Positions 48,140 to 61,314 of a stretch of DNA of 64,000 nt are shown piece after piece. The translations under genes and the position numbers were made by a program. The number at the start of each line of letters is the position of its first letter. Positions within the stretch are counted from its first letter, which is position 1. The notes under the pieces are model-generated. The model was not told the origin of the DNA, made no database searches, and saw only the letters and a list, made by a program, of their open reading frames with translations. The stretch is from Epiperipatus broadwayi (lineage: Eukaryota > Onychophora > Udeonychophora > Euonychophora > Peripatidae), in assembly GCA_028023455.1 (NCBI GenBank), contig JAQFVV010000158.1, positions 2,430,661-2,494,660 of the forward strand, written 5' to 3'.

Positions 48140-48960
48140 TGATTGATCCTTTCTATAACTTCTTTCAATAATTGGATGTGATCCACTATGCTAAAACTAT
48201 CTTTAAATCCAGCTTGTTCTTTTGGTTGGTTAAATTCCAAAGTTTACTTTATAAACAAAATGTAATTATTTTAGTAAAGATTTTATATAGAACTGATAGA
48301 AGGTTGATAGATTTGTAATTTCTAATATCTTCCAAATCACTTTTTTTAAAATAATAATATTATGACTACTGCATTCTTTCAATTACTTGAATAAATCTTA
48401 TCCTTTAAATATTTGATATATAACTTTACCAATAATTTTTCTATTTCTTCCCCTGCTTTTTTTTTTTAAATATCAATTATAATTTCATTATTTCAAGGAA
48501 CTTTTCCTTTCTTCACAGATTTTATTACAGTCTTATTTCATTTAAAAGGCTTGACAATTCACAAGGTGTAATAGATGGAGTAGAACTCGTCCACATATTT
48601 CAGGAAATCATCTATTTCTTTAGCAATAGTTCCATCTTTTCTTCTTATTACAGAAATAAATTTATTTCCAATACTAACATGTTGCTATACATTTTTGAGA
48701 CTTTTATTTTTTCTAATAGCTTTCCTTGCCAATTTCCAATTATATTTCCTTATATCATTATTAATTCTTTTTCATACCATTTTATAAAAATCTAATTAAG
48801 TAATTCTTTTTAATAGACAATTTAAAAACAAAATAATCATATTCCTTCATACATAGTTTTGCCTCAATAGAAAATGTATTGGCAATCTGTTGCTTTTTTG
48901 TAGCAGCTTATCTTTGTTGCAGTTCTTCATAGAATATCAGTTATCTTATTGATTTCATTC
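48140..48960 (-). pseudogene. RTE-like LINE, reverse transcriptase fragment
   Basis: The minus strand reads ISVIRRKDGTIAKEIDDFLK and YVDEFYSIYYTL (48,670-48,560), the typical stretch before the RT domain. After stops comes KEQAGFKDSFSIVDHIQLLK (48,225-48,160), which matches the EQAGFRxGxSTxDHI motif of RTE-type and related LINEs. The catalytic part downstream is missing because the sequence meets the PLE-tail dimer at 48,137. Many stops; ancient copy. Confidence 0.65.
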
Positions 48961-49149
48961 AAATCTGAATTATCTTCCAAGTCTTAATATTTTAAAATGA
49001 TCTGCAAATTCTAATTTAAATTCAGTGGATTGTTACTAAAGATTAAAAATATCAATTGTTAATATTATTTTATTAATAATTTTCACCCCTCTAGTTTTGC
49101 ATTAACATGTATCTTACATCTTAATAATCAATAATCACTGTCTGTGTAG

Positions 49150-49985
49150 AATTTATTAGAGTATCGTATATTGAAATACATACTTCATATTAGTCAAAAT
49201 ATAATCTAATTTTTGCTATACCTTCATTTGGATGCTTCCATGTCTATTTCCATTTACCATTTTTCTTAAAGAAAGAATTCATAATATATAATTTTTCTTT
49301 AACTGTGGAATCCACTAGTTTGTGTACTTTAACTTTTATAGCAACATAATGAAATTTATCCACAGCAGTTTAATCTTCCAATACTTGACTAATTCTAGCA
49401 TTAAAGTCTCCCACAACAGTTTTAAAATACTGTTTAGGCTGATCAAAAGCATAGCACTTTGTATATATCGGTATAAAAATCCCCTACTTCTTCATCACAA
49501 TGAGGATTTGTTAAGTCATAAATCTAAATTATCTGCATTTGATTTTGATATCTTCTAATATGTTAAATAATTAATTGTATCAACCTGTCTAATACATTAT
49601 TAATCTCCACAACGTTGTTCTTCCATATTTTTTATTTATAATGAATTCCATTCCACTTATGCTTCCAATGCCTTTATATTAAAATACATGTCCACTTTTT
49701 AAGTCAATTGTCATTTCACCTTTTCTTCTAGCTTTAAATCCAATAATGTCTTATTTAATATTACAAAATGCTTCTTCAAATTTGTGCAATATACCTTCAT
49801 TTAAAAATGATCTGCAGTTGTATGTAACCTAAATAAAAGATTGCCATCAAATGGTGTATGGATCTGCAATCAGGGAATTCTTAATATTCTATCCCTTTTT
49901 CTCCCAAGCACTCTGGTGATTTTGCAGCTTCTCAAAAATAAGGATCATCATTTAGTTTTGTCTATCATGATTGTACATATTTATG
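49150..49985 (-). pseudogene. RTE-like LINE, apurinic endonuclease domain
   Basis: The minus strand shows GFKARRKGEMTIDLKSGHVF and SGMEFIINKKYG (49,735-49,630), then FDQPKQYFKTVVGDFNARIS (49,465-49,390) with the endonuclease signature GDFNA, and NGKWKxTWKHPNEG (49,265-49,210), the counterpart of RRWTWxSPNG. This is the order of the APE-type endonuclease that precedes the RT fragment at 48,140-48,960, so both belong to one element. Interrupted by many stops. Confidence 0.7.
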
Positions 49986-51530
49986 AGAAATAAAAAGTTC
50001 ATTCATATGCACATTCAACCCGAAAGTTAAAAACTATCAGGCAACAGAGAAAAAAAAAAAACCCAAAGCATTTCTTGATCTTAAACTCTGAAGTAAATAA
50101 CCAATTCATTTACTATATTAATAATCATATAGTAATAACAGCTGCAATAAGAAGATGCATGGTGTAGACATTAGGAATTTACTCCTTTGGTTATTTTTAA
50201 AGCCTCAGAGAAATATCAAAGAGTATCTGAAATTCAGTTAGCATCAAACTTCTTTCTGCATATCTATATATATATAAGTAAAATATTTAATTAATTAAAA
50301 ACCAAATATAATAAGTAATATTTATAAAAAATGTAATGCACTTCTAAGACAAACAAAGAAATTGATAATATATATAAAAGTAGGAGACAATGATTTTTTA
50401 ATTTAACCTACTTTGCACTCACAATATAAACTAATGGTATTTAAAAAAAAAACAAAAACAATTATATGAATACATTTATTTTAATATATTTAATAAGAAA
50501 ATATTTTTTTCATTCAATACACAATTGTAATTATTTTTTAATTTATTACAGCAAATATTTCCTTTAAACTTACTTTTAATAAAAAACAAAAAAATTTTTT
50601 TTAAATAATAACTAAATCTCACTGGTTTAATAATGTATACTTTGCAAAAGTTATACAAAAAAAAAATAGTATTATATAAGAAGTACTATATGTATAAAAT
50701 TTTACCTATAAAAAAAATTATATTAAAATTTAAAACAACAGAAATACAAATATGTTGAAAAATGAAACCTTCCATCAAGTTATATTTAGTTTTCAAAAAT
50801 TATAAAAAGTTATGTTTATCAGTAAAGTAAAAAACAAAATAAAACTACATACATTTTTGCATGACTTACTAACAAATCACTTAATTCCTTACTTTATGCA
50901 ATATATGGTAAAATGAACTGCTCTCCAAGATAGGGTTATCAACAATAAACTTAACAATCAGGCACTATGCTGTAAGTGGTTCATTTAAATCCCTACCTCC
51001 AAAATGCTTTATTGCTTTTGCATTTATCAGTGAGGCTATGAATTCAAAGGTAGAAATAATGCAGTTATTTATTCAAATCAAAAATCTTATATTCAAAACA
51101 CTTTAAGATTCCAAACCCAAATCAACCTGCCTGGAGCAGCTATATAAATATTCAAGCCAGCAGTTGTATATTTTAATACAGTTCTTGTTTTATCATAAAT
51201 TGTGTAAGTTGAGGCATTAAGTTATTTGATATTAAATATTCCTTATTAAAATAAAAAGATGCCTACAACGAATAAGAAATAAATGGAATTACTAAATATA
51301 TAGTGACATCTAAAATCTGATCTATATAATTTCTAAAAATGGAATTCAATAGTTGCTAGATGCATGATTTCATTACTTCTAGCTTTAAACACCAAATGCA
51401 TCACCATCTAGTAATCATTGATTATTCAAGTCTACCAAGAATGGCAACAGAATAAATAACTGTTCTTTTTTTTTACTAAGTAAAAGTTGGTGGCCAATAA
51501 ATATCACATGATCACCATTTCTTATGCTTG
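49986..51530. other. AT-rich intergenic sequence, no gene seen
   Basis: Very AT-rich (long A and T runs near 50,050, 50,440 and 50,590). The open frame at 50,476-50,658 is composition-driven. No recognisable coding or regulatory content. Confidence 0.5.
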
Positions 51531-51535
51531 CTTAT

Positions 51536-51914
51536 AACTGTTATTAAAACAGGCAAAACTCACTATACCTATTGCCACACACTGCAAACTAGAATAATCA
51601 ATGGATTCCAGAAAACTTGTGCATAAAATACCCATCTAGTGCCTACTCATCTAATATCCCCAGACTAGTTTCTGGCTTGTAGCCTTTGTCAGTGAGGAGC
51701 CTTGGATCTGAGAGCACTGCACCTAGCTCTTAGGACCTAATGCAACCCTCCAGCAGCCACCTTTTATCTCTACTTAATTACAAACTGAGTCTTAAATTGA
51801 AAATACCTTAATATTTTCAATCCAAGCTCATTAGCTATATAGTCATATAGGTCTGAACTAGCTTGCAGTGTTTGGCAATATGTATAATCAGTTTTGCCTG
51901 TTTTAATAACAGTT
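51536..51914. mobile_element. Foldback MITE with ~60-bp terminal inverted repeats
   Basis: The left end aactgttattaaaacaggca and its complement at the right end (51,895-51,914) continue as gcaaaactcactatacctat / gcaaaactgattatacatat, then attgccacacactgc / attgccaaacactgc. The interior shares ggatctgagagcactgcacc, ccagactagtttctg and cttgtgcataaaat with the element at 23,613-23,842, so both belong to one family with diverged ends. Non-coding. Confidence 0.8.
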
Positions 51915-54900
51915 GACAGCTTTGAAAATATTTATATATCTATATTTATTTTCTATTATAACTTTACTCTTAGTGACATGTTTTTCCTTTAATGAATCTG
52001 ATAAAATTTTTTGAATTTTAAATTATCATAAAGTCATTGGTCTAAATAATTTTTAACATTTTGTTATAAATAAAAACTTAGCAATGTTATGTTCAGAGAT
52101 ATTATGATTGTCTTTTAAGAAATCAATATTTCATTAATCTTATATCAAACAAAGACAACAATAACATCAACATTACAAGCACTGTTAAAAAAATGAAAGA
52201 ATAAGAAAAGGAGGATGGGGGATCTGGATTAAAGAACAAATCAAAATACTAAAATATCAAAAGAAAATGAATGGAGATGAACTAAAAAAAATAAACAATT
52301 CTAAAAATTCACCTTCTGAAATCTTATTGCTACTAAAAGAATAAAGAAAAGTTGTAAGAACATAATAAAATCAAAGATATTTAATATAAAAAAATTCTAA
52401 GGAGATGTTCATTCAAAAAAAGATAAACTTGAATTAAAAAATATTATAGTTTCATTTTTTCTTCCTTATTATGTAGGTAATTAGATTTATTAATATTCAA
52501 ATCTATAATTTGTATTTTATCATCATAAAATTAATCTTCTGATAGATAATACATAGCAAAAACTTCAACAAAAATATTTCACTAATCAACTTCCATTTTC
52601 TAAAGTGATCTAGTCTATTCATATAGTGTAGCCATGAACTATGCTGTATCTAAGTATACGACTTCAATTAAATGCTACCCCCCCTCTCAAAGTGTAAACT
52701 AACAAACCAAAGATAAATAATCAAACAACAAAATAATTAACATACACAAATTTTATGATATTCAAGTAGCTATTTTTACTTCTCTGAGTGTTGTATGTGA
52801 TCACATTTTTTTAAGAAAGTAAAATTTGTAAATAAATTTTACAATATGCCAACAGCCACTTTCCCACCTCATGCACAATACATGATAATATATATAATAA
52901 AATTTCTTCAGTTTGTTAAAAGTATATATATTTGAGAACATAAAAGGTTAAAACTAATTTTAAAAACAACAATCAATTTGAGAGCTCCCAATTTCTTGAT
53001 AACAAGACTACATTTATATTTCTATAAGAGAAAAGGTACTGAGAAAAAAAAAAACCCCAATATCATCCAGAGCATATTTAATAGCTATAAATGCTAGATA
53101 TTTCACTATTTCTTTTATTTTAAAAATAAAAATACTGTTGTTTTTTTTTCTTAGTCATGACTACATACCCAGTAAAGTATATGTAAATGTGTCCCCTCAA
53201 TTTATAATTAATAGTTTATTATTATTATTATTTTAAATTTTGTTTATACTATAATCTTAATTTACATATACATACTAAGCATATAAAAACCTCTGTTTAT
53301 ATATTGAAGCAGATAATCTGATGCTCAGATCCTGCTTCACAGCCCACATCCAATCTCCTACCATCTAACTATTCAAACCCGCCTTTACGCACGTATATAC
53401 ATAGCTAATAATATATATATTTCTTTTGGTTAGTATTATAACATAAATAATGTAAACACATATATTTTAATTTAAAAATATTTTATTTCATAATAATATT
53501 CTCATGTGTATACGGGCGTAAATAATAAATATCTATATATTTCAGTGTAGGAGATTGTGAATAAATTAATTAAGTTATATTATATATATAAGATATTATA
53601 TATGAAACATTATTTTTTTCATACATAATTTTGTAGCCAGAAGTGATGCAATCTTGTTAGATAGTCTATCGAAAAACAATTACCTGGAAGACCCCTTAGA
53701 TTAAAGTAAAAGATTACGAATTGGTAATAATAAAATAAACCCATTAGTGGAAATTGTCCACGCTAGCTTGTTTTAAAATCATAAGATATATTTTAAAACA
53801 ATCGTTCGAGAAACTGATAACAAACTTGCATTATTTCAAACATCTTACTAGATATGAGTATCCGGTCAAACTATTCCGGATGAAACTAAGTGCTTAAACC
53901 GCCTCAGGTCCAGCAGTAGTTGCTAAATTACAGCTTCAAAATAAAAGGAGATATACTGCTGGATTTGGATCCACAAGGGAGGAGACCATTAAATAACTAT
54001 GCTGTTATACATAGTCCATGCCAGTTTTAATTCTCACTCAATGTGTCGTGAGTAGGAAATTTCACCTTGTCCCTCAGTTCTAATATGCTGTTCCCATGAA
54101 CGAAGCTCTGCATCCCGCACTACTGAACTTTATGTATATTTTTCCAGTGAAAGTGAAATGCTATCTCTCAAATTAATAATGCTACCCTAGATCTAGTGAA
54201 ACAATACCGGTGGACTGACTCCTAGTGAAATCGCTCTTCTAAATAAGCAAGGTAAAAAAACTTTGACCGCTTGCAATTCTTAAATCCTGCTTTCTCTGTA
54301 ATATTTATAATTTAAATCATCTATTTTAAATGTCTTCAAAATATGTATTCGTATAACTCTATATAACTAATTTATATTAAGCCTCCTATAAAATGTTTTT
54401 CCTTTTCTTTTAATTCCAAGCGGCAAATAATTTTAATTTACATTTATGTATTTATATTTTAAAATAAATGCCAATAGTATTCTAAAGTTGCCAGCATATA
54501 ATTCATTTTCGTTTCCCCACCCATCATTTACTGGGTAAATAATTTATAATTTGATCAAAACAAGTCTTATTCGACTTGCACAGGTGCTCGCGATTTTAGA
54601 TAAATAAACTAATTATATTTTTATGTTTACTGTAGAAAAACAGATTGACATCTGTTTTTCACATTTTCCATCCTAAATAATGCGCTATCTTTTATTCTTA
54701 AATTATATTATATATGTAAAACCCATCTTAGCTATTACCACCACCCACTTATTTTGTAATCATTTATATATTTTCACAAGGGCATTGATTAACCAAAATT
54801 GAGATTTATTAAATGTGTAAAAAGTAATGAATAATATTAAGTAACATAATGTAAGGGGGAAGGGGATCTTGAGATCTTAGTTTTACCTTTAAGTATAATT

Positions 54901-55000
54901 ATTACCCATGTTTGCTTAGTGAAGCCATATCATTATGCCGAATATTTCATAATTTATGGGCAATAAATACGTTTCGATAATCTTTAATCTTTGGAATTAT
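51915..55000. other. Intergenic sequence, no gene seen
   Basis: AT-rich to about 53,630. The stretch 53,630-54,250 has higher GC and more complex sequence (for example accgcctcaggtccagcagt and ctctgcatcccgcactactg). Stops occur in all frames and no motif is recognised; an untranslated exon or an old element is possible. Confidence 0.4.
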
Positions 55001-55072
55001 ATTTATATATTATTAAGCGTTACGTGCATAAAGGCCATTTCGTATATATATATATTTGTGCTTCTTTCTCAC

Positions 55073-55140
55073 ATGGAGGCATCGCACAGTCGAGCCCCAT
55101 CGCAGTTCTCAATGTCCTTAAACCAGGCTGTAAAACTACC
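55073..55140 (-). CDS. Candidate internal exon of unknown gene (weak)
   Basis: On the minus strand a 68-nt stretch lies between an acceptor-like tatgtccccag (to 55,141) and a donor-like cat|gtgaga (from 55,072). It reads GSFTAWFKDIENCDGARLCD plus AS, with GC-rich third positions unlike the AT-rich flanks. The tryptophan and paired cysteines suggest an extracellular domain, but I do not recognise the family. The surrounding block 55,060-55,430 is also GC-richer, with no second exon identified. Confidence 0.25.
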
Positions 55141-56020
55141 CTGGGGACATACTTGGTCTTATGTGCATACATTATATGGGAAGCGATCTGGGAAACCAGC
55201 CCAATAAAGTCATTGCCGACCACTCTTCGTCATCCATGATTCGTCTGTACTTCAATACAGGGAATCTTGGACTCTTTCATTTGTCAAACCGACCCTGCCT
55301 ACGTTTGCAGAAGAAATCGGTCCACTTCGTTATTAAAAATTCATGAAGCACACTCCAGGATCCATAATTGAACCAACCCAATCAGCTGCCATGCACGCAC
55401 CGCCCTTCAGTGTCTTATTAGTCACCCAGAAGTATTCATAAGCCGTAATGAAATGATTTCTTTAAACAGACATATTTCCATTAGTTTAATATACATATTA
55501 ATGTGATAGATTTAGTATCGTCTATATAATTATTCATTACCCATCCCGTGCATTAATTATCTATAACTCAAATTAATCATAATATTGAAGGTAACCAAAT
55601 GTAATATCTGCTTATGAAATTATTATTATTTAAATTAAGTAAATGCTCTTTTCATCTCTGGAGGTGTAATAGTATTCCAGTAATGTATTCTAATAGCGCT
55701 AATTCATTAAATCACATATATATATTATTGGCATAGCCACAAATCTTATGTTATCATTAAATATATATCAAACACACATATATATAATGGCACCCTTTTT
55801 ATATAGACAGAGTTAACAAAAACAACCCACTTTCTGATTCATTACTGTCCCCCCCCTCCCAAAAAAAAAGAAAACGAAAATTAGTCGGGTATCATTTTTC
55901 AATTGAATCTTTCAATGACGGTCCTTACTAATAGTAGTCGTGTATCAATTCTAAATTGTAGTATATAAATGACGTTACTTTTGATCAATTTAGAATTATG
56001 TATTGCTTTTTTAATAAAAA
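55141..56020. other. Intergenic sequence, no gene recognised
   Basis: 55,141-55,440 is GC-richer complex sequence next to the candidate exon, with no frame that looks coding. The remainder is AT-rich with TA-repeats and a C-run (55,850-55,857). A weak inverted repeat (atcaattctaaattg / caatttagaatt) lies at about 55,945-56,000. Confidence 0.4.
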
Positions 56021-56026
56021 TAATTG

Positions 56027-56462
56027 ATTTTTACTCTTGACCAAAAATACCGTAACTTTAAAGAAAGACACACGTAAAGTCCAAAAAAAAAATGAGAAAA
56101 AGCCCCGTAACTTTAAAGACACACACACAAACTCAAAAACAATCTAAGATTAATAAACATTGACTTATTACATCTTGCTTTTGAATCAAATGATTGATTT
56201 ACTCTTGCAAAAAAAAGGTACCGTAACTTTAAAAAGACACACATAAAGTCCCCAAAAAAATATTAGAAAAAGCCCCGTAACTTTAAAGACACACACACAA
56301 ATTCAAAAACAAGATAAGATTAATAAACATTTACTTATTACGTCTTGCTTTTGAATAAAAGTATTGATTTACTCTTGCAAAAAAAAAAAAACCCGTAACT
56401 TTAAAAAGACACACACACACAAACTCAAAAACAAGATAAGATTAATAAACATTTACAAAAAT
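56027..56462 (+). repeat. Minisatellite, ~170-bp unit, about 2.5 copies
   Basis: Each unit contains tgatttactcttgcaaaa, then two ccgtaactttaaa-(a)gacacacaca blocks, then aagattaataaacatt and cttattacatcttgcttttg. Units start near 56,027, 56,196 and 56,367; the last is shortened by loss of one ccgtaactttaaa block. Runs of A and CA vary in length between units. Confidence 0.85.
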
Positions 56463-59280
56463 GAAAAAACTACCATCATATAATAGTATTAGTTAGTAGA
56501 ATATTTTATTACAAATCTAAGAAATCAGATCTTTTTAAATCAAATCGCGATCATTTAGGTCGGGCCCCGAAATCGTTATATGTATATGTTTTCGATTAGC
56601 ATCAATACCATCTCTAGGCGAACATCAAGGATGAGAATACAACCAAACATCTTAACAATGACAAAGTTTGCTTATATCCAGCATTTCTTATCTCGTGAAA
56701 TTATTGTACTTTTACTTCGCTCTGATTGGGCTTCTACTTTTTTTTATTCAAAATTTTTACACGCGCACACATTGAATTTTTTTTTTATAAAACAAAACGA
56801 ATTTTCTTTATTACTTTTATTATGAACTAATCAAAAGTAATATTAAATCATTTTTATTTCACTTTCTTTTTTTTTCTTAAAATAAAAAAAATCTTACCCT
56901 CCTTTTAAAATCGTTTATTATTTATTTTTTCTTTAACAATACCCCCCATACTCTTTTGTTTTTAAATTTTCTTTTCCTTCAACTTTTAACTTATGTTTTA
57001 ACTTAATTTTACCACTTTAATTTTAAAGACGAAATTTATTAAATATTATTATTTTTAAAGTATATTACCCATTCGGTCACGATGTACCTCCGTACAATAT
57101 ATATATATATATGTTTATCAACAAAATGTGAACTATTATATGCTATATACATTTGTATATGGGAGGAGGGCTTGAAAAAATTATATTGCAGTTCATGGCT
57201 CCACTGTAATACCATACTATCCACAATTAGTTTATTTCACTATGCCCAACCAATCCAAAATAATATCAGTTACACAATTTAAAATTAAATTAAAAGAATA
57301 ATGGCTTATGCTTAATAATCTTTGAAATTTGTCTCAAAATTATAACAGTTTAGCAAATTCTTAAAACTGCCATTAGAGAGTACATTATTCTTACTGCAAA
57401 CTAAATATCTCTCAGAGTCTATTCCAGTAATCTTAGCACATAATTTCTCCTCTTCACATTATTTTAATAAATTTCTTAATCGACCCATTTCACAAAATCT
57501 TAGTCTCTTTATGATTCAGTTTCAGACTGCAGTTATTTATCTATTGTCATCTTTTCAAGAAGCATGTTCAACTACAAGCTCCATTTCAAATTATTGTTTC
57601 AAAAATGTTGGTGAAACATGGTTATTTTCACATTTGGCTGGCCTGCAATCCCTATATTGCTCTTCTATTAAATATCTAAATTTCAGATATAAGTACATTT
57701 ATTAAAAACCTTTTTTTCAAGCACAAAGATATATTTCATTTTAATAGTAAATAATTTTTATAAAAAAGTGTTTCATAACAATTTAATTCTGTGAATAATT
57801 TTATTCAAGATAACTATAATATTGTTAATTTCTTATTTACTAGTACCAATCTTTATTTTTTAAAAAATCTTATTGAAAATTAATATTTGTATATTTAATT
57901 TTATTTTTGTGCCCCCTTCCCCCCAAAAAAAAAATTAGAAAATAAATATCGGTGGAAATCAAAATATTTCAGAAAGTGATTATAAAGAGTTTTTATAAAT
58001 AAATACATTTTAATTATGCCATTTATGAATTCTGTCAAACAGCTACAAGAATAGACAAATATAATTTTAAAAAAAACAAAAAAACACAATTTTTTATTTA
58101 TTTTATGGTGATGAAGCAAAACCTGCAATCTAATACCATAAGCTTTTCTTCATAAAATTGATAAAATACAAGATATTTTTATGCGAACTATTTTTTTAAA
58201 AGAAAGGTTAAAAGATAGTGATTAGCAACCATCAGAAGGTCTGTAATGGATTTTTTTTTCATTTAAACAAATGCATTAGTATCGTAAAAATAAATAAATA
58301 AAATAGAAATAAGTATTTGACTAAAATTCCTTTCTATTCCTAAAACCAAAAAATTCAACTAGAAAAATAATTTAGCTTCAAATTAAATACCATTTAAAAT
58401 CCAAAATATAATGATGTAATACTGTAATAGAAAATTCTTGCTCTTCACTAAAACCTTTTACTATATTATCACATACAGCTAGCTGCTACTATATAACTTC
58501 CTAATGACAAAATAAAAATGAATTTATTTTCTGTGTTAGTACTAGATTGATGTGAGATGACATTAAAATGACTTAATCTGATTTAAAAAAGATTTTATAA
58601 TAACATGTGCATAAAAAGATTGTTACTTCAGAAGTATTATATATCTATCCTACATATTGCATAATTATTTATTTAAAGGATTATTAAAATTAGTAATAAT
58701 AAATATCCAATAAATTATTTTTATTGTTTACAAAAAAAAAATCAAATAGGAAAATGAATCTTTAAAAAAGAAAAAAAAAAAAGAATACCATACGTAGCTG
58801 AAATGAGCAGAATAGAATATTATCAAAAGACCATAAAATAAAAGAATTAAATAAACATAGTTAGAAAAACAATTATCAAGATACTGTTTGTAGTAAAAAT
58901 TTACAACAGAATGATAATGTGTAAGAAAAAAAGAGAAAGGAATTACTAATTCACCAAACTACCAGCTTTTTTAACAGAATACAGAAATGAAGAATAGCCT
59001 ATGGTGTGGTTATAGGGCATCTAGTAACTTACTTTCAAAATTAAAACTTTATTTACACATTAGAGTGGATACAAAAGCAATCAATGATAGGATAAAATTA
59101 TGTCAGTAAGAAAGTTTTAATGTATACATATAAATGTGGTATGCAAGTCATGTATATAGAAATATCAAAAGTTGTATTAGATCAATAACTTAGTCACAAG
59201 AGCAGCATAAGAAAAATCACAATAGTTAATTAATGCAAGTATGAAATAAACATAAATAAATATAAATAAATTCAAAGATT
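56463..59280. other. AT-rich intergenic sequence, no gene seen
   Basis: Low-complexity A and T tracts, TA repeats (57,100-57,112) and a C-run (57,912-57,924). The open frames around 56,580-56,825, 57,511-57,705 and 57,901-58,128 have no recognisable motif and AT-biased composition. Confidence 0.45.
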
Positions 59281-59654
59281 ATATTAATGCCTTAAGGCAG
59301 TGTGTCATGAGCTTAATTAGTTAGGAATATAAAGTAAGTCAAACCTATGTATAAGGTTTAGAAATTCCATTGATTAATGATTATCCTGGCCCAAAGAGTA
59401 ACGAGGACTATAACAATATTTACAAGTTGATATAGGTAAGTTAATTGTATAGTATGTAATTAATGCAAAGTTTGTGTATTAAATATATAGGATGTATGAA
59501 AGATCTTCATAGTTAAAGTTTAGATTATTCCTAAGTGAAAGATGGGATATATTATTTGTTCTGTGGATGGGAGAAAGTTCAAGTTTTAGGCCTAAGAAAT
59601 ACATGAATTAGGACTCTAGCCTCATCTGGCTGCAGGTTTGGTCAACTAGCCAAG
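59281..59654 (-). other. Probable 3' untranslated region of the LINE
   Basis: This is directly downstream, on the minus strand, of the zinc-finger ORF that ends at 59,656. It is moderately complex non-coding sequence. The end of the element and any poly(A) or target duplication could not be fixed. Confidence 0.35.
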
Positions 59655-59655
59655 G

Positions 59656-60297
59656 CTAACAAGTTCGTTTATCCTCATCTTTTATCTTGTAGAGGGATTT
59701 GAAAAATCGATTAACCATTGAGTGATCACAGCCATGATCAAATATTATGCTACATCTGGCAGTCCAAATTGAGAAGTTAATGAAAGTGGCCAGTCTTATT
59801 GTTCTAAATTGACCCTTTTTAATTGCTGCATGAAGAGAAATGTTAGCTGGGTCATTGCCATTTATCCGGTCTAACGCTATATTACAGAGATAAGTCCACG
59901 AATCACATTGAACCAGAATGTGGCCAATTGAGTCCTCCTGTTTGTTACATAGGAGACAAATGGGGTTGATGTTGTAACCCCTTTGGTAATGGAGAAAGGC
60001 CCCAGTGGGGAGTGCTCCAAGGATGATTTTTACTAAAATCACAAATTTTGGACTCAGTTTGATGAATTTTGTTAATTTGGAAAATCGAGCGATTCCTATT
60101 GGAAGTATATTAACGGATTTAGTTTTCCCAGAAAACATTAATCGATAAACCTCCCAATATGATAATTTCCCCTGAAAAAGGGAACCGACGACTGGAAGTT
60201 TTGAAAAATCACTGTAACTTGCTTTTGTAGCCAAATGCTTCTTAATCTTGGAGGAGGTCGATTGGTAGGCTCTATCTTTTCCTTGGGGAAGGGGCAC
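59656..60297 (-). pseudogene. LINE C-terminal domain with zf-RVT zinc finger
   Basis: This is a 213-codon open frame, the longest coding-like frame in the window. Near residues 95-130 it has GALPTGAFLHYQRG then ICLLCNKQEDSIGHILVQCD, a C-x2-C-x8-H-x4-C finger of the zf-RVT type found at the end of several LINE ORF2 proteins. Later, FINFSIWTARCSIIFDHG resembles the iWxxRNxxiF motif that follows zf-RVT in L1-like elements. The ATG is internal: the true protein would run in from the frameshifted region upstream (60,300-60,830, with fragments such as KVYLSLLGKVALLNAIVLPK). Confidence 0.75.
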
Positions 60298-60837
60298 TCC
60301 ATATCGGGATTATCCTTTAAAATCTTGAAAAGTATATTATGAGTTCATTGGAGGTAAAAAATCTTGAGTGAAGGCTAAGGCCATTAAGAAGTTTGGGTTT
60401 TTGTAAGATGTTGAGGCTGATGACAGGAGTCTTGCCTCCCCAGCAAAGTTTTCTGCATAAGGTTTCAATTTTTTGGAGAAACTTGCATGTGGGGGAAAAT
60501 CCTGCTAGATAATGTTATTTTGGGCAATACTATAGCATTAAGTAATGCTACCTTCCCCAATAAGGACAGGTAGACCTTAGATAGTGATGTTACAGTAGAA
60601 TTGACCTTAGCTAATAAGGAAGCTTGGAGTTCTCTTGTCATAATGGATGGGGGTGGGTGGGGGGAAGCCGAGACATTTCTGAGGGGGCTTCAAATCCACC
60701 TTGTATTTGCTTGCCTGATAGAATTGACCATATGGCCGATTTTGTTGTTTACTCTGAGACCAGATTTGTGAGAAAATGGGTCCAGGAGTTCCTCAAGCCT
60801 AGTGAACTCATCCTGAGATGAGAGGAACACCACCACA

Positions 60838-61314
60838 TCATCCATATAGAAAAATATGGTGAATGATCTCCATCAGCACAGGGATGGCTATCCCAGGAAA
60901 GACAGCCTCAATGCTTAGCAATAATGGGTTCAAATAGGCTGTGAAGAGAAGAGAACTTAGTGGCGAGCCCTGAGGAATGGAAATACAGGGCCAAAATCCT
61001 GGAGCCACTCTACCATCGAGAGAGAGAAATACCTCCCGATTGTGAAGTAGGTTCTCTATCATTTGGAGATATGCTGAAGGCACTTGGAGTTCCTCCAGCA
61101 CACTAAGCAATACTTCGACCCTGACACAGTCAAAGGCCCCAGCAAAGTTGAGTTGAACTGCAATCAGTCGGGTGATTCTTTTTCTATGAACATGATCTAT
61201 GAGAAGGCGAAAGTGGCTGACGGCATCGGCAGTTAAGCTCCCCTTCTTGGCAAATTGGTATGAGGACAATTGATTTATGATGTTGTCTTGGATATACTCT
61301 TTAATTACCTTCAA
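60838..61314 (-). pseudogene. LINE reverse transcriptase, palm domain
   Basis: It starts IKEYIQDNIINQLSSYQFAK, then LTADAVSHFRLLIDHVHRKR, LNFAGAFDCVRVEVLLSVLE (the first catalytic block; the usual aspartate of LDFxxAFD is N here, while the FD of AFDCV is kept) and SIPQGSPLSSLLFTAYLNPL (the PQGSPLSP block). About 30 residues later the frame breaks. In the adjacent frame FFYMDDVVVFLSS supplies the YxDD box at about 60,850-60,839. An asparagine at the first catalytic block and the frameshift both mean the enzyme is inactive. Confidence 0.85.

Noticed and set aside
56027-56462. CRISPR-like array
   Set aside because: The units are long, head-to-tail and variable throughout, without short identical repeats separated by unique spacers, and the genome is eukaryotic.
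57039-57282. Overlapping frames on both strands near a TA repeat
   Set aside because: They are mutual shadows over a microsatellite and show no homology by eye.
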